From NCBI GenBank assembly GCA_024692925.1, contig JAILLX010000022.1:1-24553 (forward strand): 24,553 nucleotides of DNA, written 5' to 3'. The DNA comes from a bacterium. Lineage in GTDB: Bacteria > Pseudomonadota > Alphaproteobacteria > Rs-D84 > CACZYB01. The notes under the pieces were generated by a model that did not search any database, was not told the origin of the DNA, and saw only the letters and a list, made by a program, of their open reading frames with translations. Shown piece by piece: positions 16,472 to 22,945 of this stretch (position 1 is its first letter; each line of letters begins with the position of its first letter). Made by a program: the position numbers and the translations under genes.

Positions 16472-16774
16472 CTAATAATCCTCTTCTTCATCAGAATAAT
16501 AATTTGTTTTTGATACAGCTTGTTCATCATTATCCATATCAAAGAACATTTCCGATTCCGAAAGATCAACAACTTCGTCATTAACACCAAGTTCTTCTAT
16601 TTGATCAACAGGTTTGACTTCAGTCTTTTTCTTTTTTCTGATAAAATCTATTTCATCTTCAACAGTTAAGTTTTTCTTACACTTCGGACAAACAACAACT
16701 TCCTTTTTCATATCATAAAACATTGCACCACAAAAAGGACAGATGTGTTTTTTACCCCAGTTTTCTTTTACCAT
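16472..16774 (-). CDS. FYDLN-acid family zinc-ribbon protein
   Basis: A 100-residue protein matching the TIGR02300/PF09538 family, found chiefly in Alphaproteobacteria and of unknown function. The N-terminus carries a zinc ribbon with Cys pairs at 12/15 and 29/32 (CPFC and CPKC). The name-giving FYDLN segment reads FYDMK here. A basic stretch RKKKK and a strongly acidic C-terminal half with SDEEEDY follow, as in the family. GAGAGG precedes the ATG. It lies 71 bases after the secreted HExxH gene and 88 bases before Hsp20, so it probably has its own promoter. No DNA or partner target can be assigned. Confidence 0.88.
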   Translation of the reverse strand: MVKENWGKKHICPFCGAMFYDMKKEVVVCPKCKKNLTVEDEIDFIRKKKKTEVKPVDQIEELGVNDEVVDLSESEMFFDMDNDEQAVSKTNYYSDEEEDY

Positions 16775-16845
16775 AACAACCTCTCTATTTTAAAGGTTAA
16801 CTCCTTGAAAAATATAAGTCATATGAGAAAATGTCAAGAAAAATT

Positions 16846-17520
16846 TTACCAAGCCTTACAAAGGCCCTTTACCCTTAAATATTCATCCTTACTATCATAC
16901 ATCTGATTTTTATCAATCAAAGCCTTTTCCAACTTAGATTTAAGGATATTTATATTGTTGTTTTCGAATACCATTTTACGGATTTTATTTCCAATTTTTT
17001 TACCCGAAGCCTTTCCATTAAAAAACATTGGTCCAACATCTACTGATATTCTTTTAAGTTCATCCAAAACTAAATTACCATAATATTTAAGTTCTTTTCG
17101 ATAAATATCAATATGGCCATCTTCATGTTCTTTTATTGCATTATATTCGCAACTACCCTTTTCATATTTATCTTCGATAAGGACATCAATTGCCTTGTAT
17201 CCAATGGAAAAATTTATATTCGAAAGTATGGTACAAACACCACCATCAACTTTATACTTTTCAAAACCAAAATCATATTTAATACTAAAATCCGCACGAG
17301 TAAGGCCAAGCGTTGCCTCCGGATTTTTCAAATCTTCAAACTTCATTATTTCTGATTTTGGTACAGATTTATATTGCACATTACCATAATTTATATTAGT
17401 AGAAACAACAGGTTCCTTGTAAAACCTTTCACAAAGCTCATTTGCATAAACAGGATATGAAAAACATAAAAACCCAGCGATTTTTAAACTTTTTATGACA
17501 AAATTACTTAAACGAGTCAA
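16846..17520 (-). CDS. secreted protein with HExxH motif, coupled to virB4
   Basis: A predicted exported protein of 224 residues. I place the start at TTG 17520: GGAGG (17527-17531) lies exactly six bases upstream, and this start gives a clean signal peptide. That is a basic n-region (MTRLSNFVIKSLK), a hydrophobic core and a V-Y-A site after residue 26. Starts further upstream would lie deep inside virB4 and spoil the signal. The mature part has four cysteines (30, 96, 124, 221) and the motif HEDGH at 132-136, within CEYNAIKEHEDGHIDIY, fitting a zinc-metallopeptidase-like HExxH helix. The third zinc ligand is not clear. The reading frame overlaps the virB4 end by 17 bases, so translation is coupled. 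It resembles DUF922-like putative peptidases only loosely; the function is unknown. Confidence 0.78.
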   Translation of the reverse strand: MTRLSNFVIKSLKIAGFLCFSYPVYANELCERFYKEPVVSTNINYGNVQYKSVPKSEIMKFEDLKNPEATLGLTRADFSIKYDFGFEKYKVDGGVCTILSNINFSIGYKAIDVLIEDKYEKGSCEYNAIKEHEDGHIDIYRKELKYYGNLVLDELKRISVDVGPMFFNGKASGKKIGNKIRKMVFENNNINILKSKLEKALIDKNQMYDSKDEYLRVKGLCKAW

Positions 17521-19939
17521 GATAAACCTCCACAAATTTATCCCCATGAATCTTACGTAATTCTTCAACCAAAAGAACTTGTTTCCTTCCACTATTAAAT
17601 ATTTGAAGGTATGGGCCAAGACCTGATAAATCAACATTCAAAATAACAGATTCATCAATCGATGGTTTTCTGAAAAGAATTGCATATTTCAAATCCTTAA
17701 AAATCTTTCCTTGAATAAATGCCATCTCTTTTGGTGTAAGGTTCCAACTTTCGTAATCCTCAACCCTTGCCTGAACATTTCTAAAAAATATCTGTGTTTG
17801 ACATTGACCACGAATAACCTCACCAATCCCAAGTTTATCCAAAATATTTGGTTGTTGGAACGCAGCCAAATAAGCCTGACGTTTCTTTCTACCTTCCTGT
17901 AAACCTATTACAAAATTCTTTCTGAATTCTGGATTTTGAAGCATAGGTGCAGTTTCATCAATTATAATAAGTGATGGATCCCCAGTTTTTCCAGTAATAT
18001 TCTGGATTCTGTTCATAATATAACTAACAACCGCCGGTGCCAAAGTAGCATCTTCGAAAATATAGGTAAAATCGAATGCAGTAAATCTGTTTGATAAATC
18101 CAAATTATCACTTTCGTTGTTAAATAAATCACCATACTGATTTTCATCAACCCAGCGGAACAATTCCCTTCTCATTCTTCCCGCAGGTGAAAAACAAGAT
18201 TTATAAAGGTTTTTAAGTGAACGTTTTTCCGGTTCCAAATAATCAAATGCCGTAGTCACAGCCCTTGCAATTTCATTTTCACTTGTCGCATCATTTGCCA
18301 AAGTTATTTCTTTAAGCCATCTTCTTAAAAAAGCCCTATTTTCCGGATTATCATCAATCCTGAATGGGTTAAGATGAGCAATAACACCCGTTTTCTTAAC
18401 ATCCTTATCTTTTGTATCACCATCAAAATTTATATATGAACCACCAATTGCATGGGTAAAAATTTCCGCACCCCTATATCTATCAAAGAAAAAGCACTTT
18501 AAATCCTTAAACCTTAACGATTGCCCAGCCAAGAAAGAATAAAGTGTTGTTTTACCTTGACCTGTTGGACCAATCGCAACAGTATGTGCCACAGCCGTAG
18601 GTTCATCTGAAACATGGAATTGGAATTGATAAGCAGTTCCTTGATACGTTGGGAAAATTGCAACTGGACCTTCACCCCAATCACATTTTGAAAGACCCTC
18701 TGGTTGTTTTTCAAAATTAAAACTCGTTGCAACAGCCCTCGAAAGCATTTTATACATTCGTGGATATTTATCATACGTTGGAAATTGTGAAAACCATGAT
18801 GCCTGAGCAACCCAACCTTCACGAACCGGTGTAATACCATAAAGTCGGCAAATTTTTTCTATTTCAAAAACGGCCATATCAAGTTCCTTTAAACTTTCGG
18901 CACTAACAAAAAATGTTTCCGCATAGTTTACAAGTGTTTGATGATCTTCATCCCCCTGCTCTATCAAAGCAAGTGCATCATCAAATTGTCTTAACACATC
19001 ATAGGAAAAAGTTGTCGAACTGGCCATTCTTCGTTGATTTATCAACACCATCTGTGCTTTAAGTTTTGATATTGGGAAAAGGTTATGAAGCACAGTAATT
19101 TCAAAATTTTTTGCCAATATATCCGAAAGCATTTGTTCATCAATCGAACTTGCCTGTTGCTTTATTCCAACAACAGCCATATATTTTGTTCTATTACCAG
19201 AAGTAAATCTTATATATCCTTTATTACTAAAGAAAATTTCATCCGAAACCAAAAGTTCCGAAACCCTATCATAAATAATATTTTCTGACTTTGGGTTTGG
19301 TCTACTTATTGGATTTATGATATGAGCAAAAAATGCAAGCGGACTTTCACCCTTTCCATCTTCCTTTAAAATACTTGCACCAAAATTCGAAAGTATCGCC
19401 TGAAGATTTGAGGTTGCAGTATCCAAATCCTTCATTGCATCCTTTCTATCATTAACGGAAATAACGATATAGTGAGTATTCATAAAAATTTCACTTTGAG
19501 CCTCATTCCATTTTTCACTTATATCTTTCAAAAGTTTATTATAGTTATTAACAACCTTATCAGAATGTATTTTTTCCCTTATTGTAAAAATTCTTGTTTC
19601 AACACTTATTTCCGAAAGGCTATCAATCCATTTTTTTCTATCTTCCAAAAATTCCTGTATAACTTCACGCTTTGCAAAAGCAATTGATGCACCTGCAACT
19701 TTAAATACCCTAACCAAAGTACCATTTTGGCAAAGTATAGTTTTTTTATCATCCAAAATTCTTTCAAATGGAAGGTAGTTAACCAATCTTGTATCAAAAG
19801 GTTTTGGTAAAAATATATTTACCCTATCCGACATAAAAACAACCACCATCACAGCCAAAGCAATCAAAAAAATCATCAATCCCCAATAATAGGAATTTGA
19901 TAAACTTGAAACCAAAACATTTTGCAAATTAAAATTCAT
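17504..19939 (-). CDS. virB4: type IV secretion ATPase VirB4
   Basis: VirB4 is the inner-membrane-associated ATPase that energises type IV secretion pilus assembly and substrate transfer. The 811-residue protein has a membrane helix at about 18-36, the CagE/VirB4 N-terminal region, and a C-terminal ATPase. Walker A is GPTGQGKTT at 457-465 and Walker B is LIIIDE at 657-662. RGQCQTQIFFRN and WNLTPKEMAFI follow near the C-terminus, as in VirB4/TraC proteins. It begins eight bases after virB3, with GAGGGAG before its ATG. Both the order and the intact motifs suggest a working gene. Other vir genes are not in the window, although rickettsial systems also scatter them. Confidence 0.95.
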   Translation of the reverse strand: MNFNLQNVLVSSLSNSYYWGLMIFLIALAVMVVVFMSDRVNIFLPKPFDTRLVNYLPFERILDDKKTILCQNGTLVRVFKVAGASIAFAKREVIQEFLEDRKKWIDSLSEISVETRIFTIREKIHSDKVVNNYNKLLKDISEKWNEAQSEIFMNTHYIVISVNDRKDAMKDLDTATSNLQAILSNFGASILKEDGKGESPLAFFAHIINPISRPNPKSENIIYDRVSELLVSDEIFFSNKGYIRFTSGNRTKYMAVVGIKQQASSIDEQMLSDILAKNFEITVLHNLFPISKLKAQMVLINQRRMASSTTFSYDVLRQFDDALALIEQGDEDHQTLVNYAETFFVSAESLKELDMAVFEIEKICRLYGITPVREGWVAQASWFSQFPTYDKYPRMYKMLSRAVATSFNFEKQPEGLSKCDWGEGPVAIFPTYQGTAYQFQFHVSDEPTAVAHTVAIGPTGQGKTTLYSFLAGQSLRFKDLKCFFFDRYRGAEIFTHAIGGSYINFDGDTKDKDVKKTGVIAHLNPFRIDDNPENRAFLRRWLKEITLANDATSENEIARAVTTAFDYLEPEKRSLKNLYKSCFSPAGRMRRELFRWVDENQYGDLFNNESDNLDLSNRFTAFDFTYIFEDATLAPAVVSYIMNRIQNITGKTGDPSLIIIDETAPMLQNPEFRKNFVIGLQEGRKKRQAYLAAFQQPNILDKLGIGEVIRGQCQTQIFFRNVQARVEDYESWNLTPKEMAFIQGKIFKDLKYAILFRKPSIDESVILNVDLSGLGPYLQIFNSGRKQVLLVEELRKIHGDKFVEVYLDSFK

Positions 19940-19947
19940 TTTCTCCC

Positions 19948-20241
19948 TCAGGCAGTAAACTTATTTCCATTTTCTTTAATTAAATTTTTTGTTCGCGCCC
20001 TAATATTTCTACGCGACATAATTATATTATCAATATGGGGTTCATTTTTACCAATAACTACTGCAACAAAGTGAAGAATTATAAAAGAAACTATTGGCAC
20101 CCACATATAAACACCAAATCCAAAAAACAAAAGTCCAACCATAAAAATAACTGTTAATAAAACATTAAAGATAAATAATCCAAATGGTGCAAAAAAAACT
20201 TGCATAGGTTGAGCAACAGATTTAAGTAATTCTTCCTTCAA
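19948..20241 (-). CDS. virB3: type IV secretion protein VirB3
   Basis: A 97-residue inner-membrane protein with two helices (about 18-38 and 42-62), the AQPMQVFFAPFGLF opening, and a GKNEPHIDNIIMSR segment corresponding to the conserved Asp-Pro-His part of VirB3. VirB3 works beside VirB4 at the inner-membrane complex. The start is TTG at 20241: AGGGGG stands just upstream and the first in-frame ATG would be residue 13. An 11-bp inverted repeat lies directly upstream. The operon runs virB3 - virB4 - HExxH protein. Confidence 0.85.
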   Translation of the reverse strand: MKEELLKSVAQPMQVFFAPFGLFIFNVLLTVIFMVGLLFFGFGVYMWVPIVSFIILHFVAVVIGKNEPHIDNIIMSRRNIRARTKNLIKENGNKFTA

Positions 20242-20251
20242 AATTCCCCCT

Positions 20252-20275
20252 CTTATAATATAAATATATTATAAG
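20252..20275. promoter_or_regulatory. 11-bp perfect inverted repeat upstream of virB3
   Basis: CTTATAATATA and TATATTATAAG are exact reverse complements separated by two As. The inner end lies ten bases before the virB3 start codon and the repeat contains TATAAT/TATTAT sequences. It may be an operator covering the -10 region, or in RNA a hairpin next to the ribosome site. Confidence 0.5.
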
Positions 20276-20313
20276 ATTATTATAAAATAAAAGCAATAAT
20301 AAAACAAGAATTT

Positions 20314-20871
20314 TTAAGAATTAACCTTATTTCTTCTTTCTAAACGATATTTTTCGAATTTCAAAGTAAGTTTATATCCAATAATCGAAGAAACAATTGC
20401 CCATGGTAAACAACCAACAGCCATTGAAACACCCCAATCTTTAAGAAGTATTTTAAAAATCAAAAGCCATTTTTCCGAAAAACCCAAATCACCCATAAAC
20501 GCATCTTTGAAAATAGCGGAAAGTTTTCCATACCCACTTATATCACCAATATTTCCACGCATAATTTGACCAGTCACATAGAAAATATAATAAACAGGTA
20601 TCATAGTAAAAACATTTGTCACCCATGTATATGCAATTCCAAGAACAAGTGAAAAATCAATATGTAAAACTTTTTTAAAGAAAAGCCATGTCATAAAAAC
20701 AATCCACATCTGTATTCCAACAAGTGGTGTCATAGCCCAAAAAAGACCAACTGCCACACCCATTGCCTTTACCTCAGGTGGTAAAGAAAGCCTTGCAACA
20801 GGAATAACTAACTTCATTTTCAAAAGTCGTTGACATCTTTCTTTCAATGTATATTTTTTATGTTTTACCAT
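20314..20871 (-). CDS. DUF2062 membrane protein
   Basis: A 185-residue inner-membrane protein of the DUF2062 family (PF09835), whose function is unknown. Visible are the conserved N-terminal P-x-x-x-A-x-G-x-A-x-G-x-F segment (PPEVKAMGVAVGLFWAMTP), the aromatic-rich YTWVTNVFTMIPVYYIFY in the middle, and two to three further hydrophobic helices ending in a basic tail (LERRNKVNS). AAGGTG lies about ten bases before the ATG. It stands between tRNA-Gln(CTG) and virB3 on the same strand, with 72 bases before virB3 that include an inverted repeat, so the two are probably separate transcripts. Confidence 0.85.
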   Translation of the reverse strand: MVKHKKYTLKERCQRLLKMKLVIPVARLSLPPEVKAMGVAVGLFWAMTPLVGIQMWIVFMTWLFFKKVLHIDFSLVLGIAYTWVTNVFTMIPVYYIFYVTGQIMRGNIGDISGYGKLSAIFKDAFMGDLGFSEKWLLIFKILLKDWGVSMAVGCLPWAIVSSIIGYKLTLKFEKYRLERRNKVNS

Positions 20872-20912
20872 ATTATTTTAACACCTTAATAATTGATTTT
20901 ACAAGATTTTTT

Positions 20913-20987
20913 TGGCTGGGGTGGCTGGATTCGAACCAACGAATGGCGGTACCAGAAACCGCTGCCTTACCACTTGGCGACACCCCA
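20913..20987 (-). tRNA. tRNA-Gln (anticodon CTG)
   Basis: A 75-base cloverleaf on minus: acceptor TGGGGTG/CACCCCA with the U1-A72 pair typical of glutamine tRNAs, discriminator G, and encoded CCA. The anticodon stem GCGGT/ACCGC holds loop TTCTGGT, so the anticodon is CTG. T-loop GGTTCGAATCC is canonical. Confidence 0.96.
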
Positions 20988-20999
20988 AAACTAAACCAA

Positions 21000-21027
21000 A
21001 TTATATAATTAAACTAAAAGATGTCAA
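21000..21027 (-). promoter_or_regulatory. consensus sigma-70 promoter of tRNA-Gln(CTG)
   Basis: Minus-strand TTGACA (21022-21027) and TATAAT (21000-21005), both exact consensus, are separated by 16 bases. The -10 box ends 12 bases before the mature tRNA. Confidence 0.85.
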
Positions 21028-21044
21028 GATTAAAAGATTTTATA

Positions 21045-21073
21045 TTGCAACTAAAAATAATCTTATATAAAAT
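21045..21073 (+). promoter_or_regulatory. candidate promoter of ybgC
   Basis: TTGCAA (21045-21050) and TAAAAT (21068-21073) are separated by 17 bases on plus, with the ATG 26 bases further on. Confidence 0.5.
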
Positions 21074-21099
21074 ACAGTTAAAAAGGAAAAAACAAGATA

Positions 21100-21498
21100 A
21101 TGACCAAAGTAAACTACAGAATTATTTATGCCGATACCGACCAAATGGGTATTGTTTATCATGCAAACTATTTAAAATATTTTGAAATGCTTCGTGGTGA
21201 GGTTATGCGTGAAAACGGTCTTACATATCATGATTTTGAAACAATGGGTTTTTCCCTTCCTGTTATTGAATCACATTGTGAATATAAATATCCTGCAAAA
21301 TATGATGATGTAATAGAAATAACCGGATTCGTAAGTGAATTAAAAGGGTTAAAAATGAAATTTGAATGTGAAATACATTGTGGTGATAAACTTATTTGTA
21401 AAGGTTATACAATACATACTTGTTTAAACAAAGATGGTCGCCCAATCAAATTTCCTGAACAATTAGTAAAATTATATGAAAAAAGCCTTAAGATTTAA
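21100..21498 (+). CDS. ybgC: YbgC/4HBT-family acyl-CoA thioesterase
   Basis: A 132-residue hot-dog-fold thioesterase of the YbgC / 4-hydroxybenzoyl-CoA type, hydrolysing short or aromatic acyl-CoA in the cytoplasm. The hallmark YADTDQMGIVYHANYLKYFE occupies residues 10-29, with the expected catalytic Asp (D14) and the following His (H21). In many proteobacteria ybgC begins the tol-pal operon; here it stands alone. The ribosome site is weak: AAGGA is 12 bases from the ATG. Its stop overlaps the convergent acyl-ACP thioesterase stop by four bases, and both lie in one hairpin. Confidence 0.92.
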   Translation: MTKVNYRIIYADTDQMGIVYHANYLKYFEMLRGEVMRENGLTYHDFETMGFSLPVIESHCEYKYPAKYDDVIEITGFVSELKGLKMKFECEIHCGDKLICKGYTIHTCLNKDGRPIKFPEQLVKLYEKSLKI

Positions 21499-21504
21499 GG
21501 CTTT
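21482..21504. terminator. bidirectional terminator spanning two overlapping stop codons
   Basis: AAAGCCTTAA (21482-21491) and TTAAGGCTTT (21495-21504) form a perfect 10-bp stem with a three-base loop. On minus the stem runs straight into a T-run. On plus AATTTTAT follows. The stem itself contains the stop codons of both convergent thioesterase genes. Confidence 0.8.
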
Positions 21505-22226
21505 AATTTTATATTTATTCTTGCAAAATCAACCGAACCATCATCTTTTGTAATAGTAAAATCACAATTTTTATCATCAATCAAAGATTTTACTAAAACC
21601 CTTTTATCTGAAAGCACAGCTGACTTTTTAAAATCAACACTAATTTCCTTTACATCAAATTTTCCACCTGTTTTGGTAAACAAAGCATCTTCGCAAAGGG
21701 AAATATAAATTGCATTATTTATATGGTGATTAACATCCACATCATCATATCTTAAATCTTTCAATTCCTCGAAATTATATGAATCCACAGCACCAATTTT
21801 ATCCAAAGGAATTTCCATACTTTCCTCTAATTCAATTTTTGAACAATCGAAAATATTTTGAACTATAAGTGGTCTAAGTCTTTCAAGCCCAATCAAAACC
21901 CATTGACTAACACCCCTAATCAAGATATTACCACTATCATCAAAAACCTTAAACTCTCTTATTCCTGTTGGACCGACAAATTTACTTGGATAAGTTTCAA
22001 TTGTAATTTTATCTTTAAATTTAGGAAGTTTATCAATAATAACATGATATTTTGCACAAACCCAGGCACAGTTTTTTTCCAAACATTCTTCATACCCTAC
22101 CCCAAGCCTGTCTGCATGATCACTTGCCAATTCTTGAAAACAATCAAAAAGATGGCGAAGTTTCATTCTTCCAAATTCATTACATTGATAAGTTTTTATT
22201 TCAAATTTTTCTTGTAATTTACTCAT
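21495..22226 (-). CDS. acyl-ACP thioesterase (FatA/FatB-like)
   Basis: A 243-residue double hot-dog protein matching the acyl-ACP thioesterase family (PF01643), which releases free fatty acids from acyl-carrier protein. The first half has the ECDSTGRMKL-like start (YQCNEFGRMKLRHLFDCFQE) and WVCAKYHVIIDKLP. The second half has DVNHHINNAIYI at 164-175, corresponding to the conserved Asn-His-Asn active-site segment of plant FatA/FatB. Bacterial members are mainly Firmicutes and Bacteroidetes, so this gene could have been acquired, though its base and codon use look like the neighbours'. AGAGG lies six bases before the ATG. It is convergent and overlapping with ybgC. Confidence 0.88.
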   Translation of the reverse strand: MSKLQEKFEIKTYQCNEFGRMKLRHLFDCFQELASDHADRLGVGYEECLEKNCAWVCAKYHVIIDKLPKFKDKITIETYPSKFVGPTGIREFKVFDDSGNILIRGVSQWVLIGLERLRPLIVQNIFDCSKIELEESMEIPLDKIGAVDSYNFEELKDLRYDDVDVNHHINNAIYISLCEDALFTKTGGKFDVKEISVDFKKSAVLSDKRVLVKSLIDDKNCDFTITKDDGSVDFARINIKLKP

Positions 22227-22361
22227 ATTAAACCTCTTAATTTTATAAAGAAATTTTACGATAAAACTATACTATTTGTAAATAAAAAACTCTAATTTAA
22301 ACCATAGTTTTCAATTTTTTGTTTATTTTTGAATAAAAATCTTAACAATGAAAATTTGAAG

Positions 22362-22436
22362 TGGCTGGGGTGGCTGGATTCGAACCAACGAATGGCGGAA
22401 CCAAAATCCGCTGCCTTACCACTTGGCGACACCCCA
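22362..22436 (-). tRNA. tRNA-Gln (anticodon TTG)
   Basis: A 75-base cloverleaf differing from tRNA-Gln(CTG) at three positions only: the anticodon first base and one compensating base pair of the anticodon stem (GCGGA/TCCGC). The loop TTTTGGT gives anticodon TTG. CCA is encoded. Confidence 0.96.
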
Positions 22437-22450
22437 AAAGATGTGTTTAT

Positions 22451-22479
22451 AGTATACCAATTAAAAAAAAAATCAACAA
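22451..22479 (-). promoter_or_regulatory. promoter of tRNA-Gln(TTG)
   Basis: Minus-strand TTGTTG (22474-22479) and TATACT (22451-22456) are separated by 17 bases. The -35 box abuts the DUF1653 stop codon. Confidence 0.65.
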
Positions 22480-22698
22480 CTATTTTATAAACTGAAATCT
22501 TTTAATGATTTTTCCATCTTTTTCAATATCTTCCAAAAACATATTTATTGGTCGCACCCAAACATCCCCAGCCCCATACAATGCCTGATACACAACCATT
22601 TCTTCCAAAGTTTCACTATGCTTTGCAACAGCCAACACCTTATATTTATTTCCCTTAAAGTGTTGATAAACACCACCAATAACTATTTTTTCACTCAT
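22480..22698 (-). CDS. DUF1653 domain protein
   Basis: A 72-residue protein that is almost entirely one DUF1653 domain (PF07866), a small beta-rich cytoplasmic fold of unknown function. The family signature is clear: GGVYQHFKGNKYKVLAVAKHSET at residues 8-30, YQALYGAGDVWVRPINMF in the middle, and a final IKRFQFI. No good ribosome site precedes the ATG (only AGAAAAAA), so translation may be weak or leaderless. It lies between the candidate origin spacer and the tRNA-Gln(TTG) promoter. Confidence 0.9.
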   Translation of the reverse strand: MSEKIVIGGVYQHFKGNKYKVLAVAKHSETLEEMVVYQALYGAGDVWVRPINMFLEDIEKDGKIIKRFQFIK

Positions 22699-22781
22699 TT
22701 TTTTCTAAACTGTTAATAAATTGTTAATAACTTTTAAGATTATGTTAATATTTTCACATTTTTAAATCAATAAACATTTTA

Positions 22782-22795
22782 ATTAACATGTTAAT
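22782..22795. repeat. 14-bp perfect palindrome in the origin spacer
   Basis: ATTAACATGTTAAT is an exact palindrome formed by one DnaA-like box and a degenerate inverted copy. It is the only place in the array where boxes face each other. Confidence 0.6.
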
Positions 22796-22828
22796 AACTT
22801 TGGTAAAATTTAAAAAATTGTTAATAAC

Positions 22829-22858
22829 TAAAAAAAGAATCCCAGTTTTCAGGGATTC
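22829..22858 (-). terminator. intrinsic terminator of parB operon
   Basis: GAATCCC (22837-22843) and GGGATTC (22852-22858) form a 7-bp stem with an 8-base loop. Read on minus it is followed by a run of seven Ts. It lies about 90 bases past the parB stop, inside the candidate origin. Confidence 0.82.
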
Positions 22859-22945
22859 CATAGGATGAAAATAAATTTTTTCTGTTAATAACTAGACTCA
22901 AAACTTTTAATAAACAGTTTTCACAAGCCCTACAACAAAAACTAC

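Larger units (their letters stand above)
22711..22891. other. candidate replication origin: clustered DnaA-like boxes
   Basis: TGTTAATAA occurs exactly at 22711, 22722, 22789, 22819 and 22883, plus TGTTAATAT at 22743, all on the plus strand; four copies are followed by C. The 9-mer differs from the DnaA-box consensus TGTGNATAA at one position. TTAA-N7-TTAA (CtrA-type) occurs at 22713-22727, 22734-22748 and 22810-22824, each overlapping a box. The spacer is very A+T-rich, as an unwinding element would be, and GANTC sites lie at 22837, 22854 and 22895. parB-parA follow directly. An operator array for a local regulator is the alternative. Confidence 0.6.

Noticed and set aside
17521..17637. Longer N-terminus for the HExxH protein reaching into virB4
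   Set aside because: It would bury the signal peptide behind 39 residues and overlap virB4 by 134 bases, while the TTG at 17520 has a perfect GGAGG.
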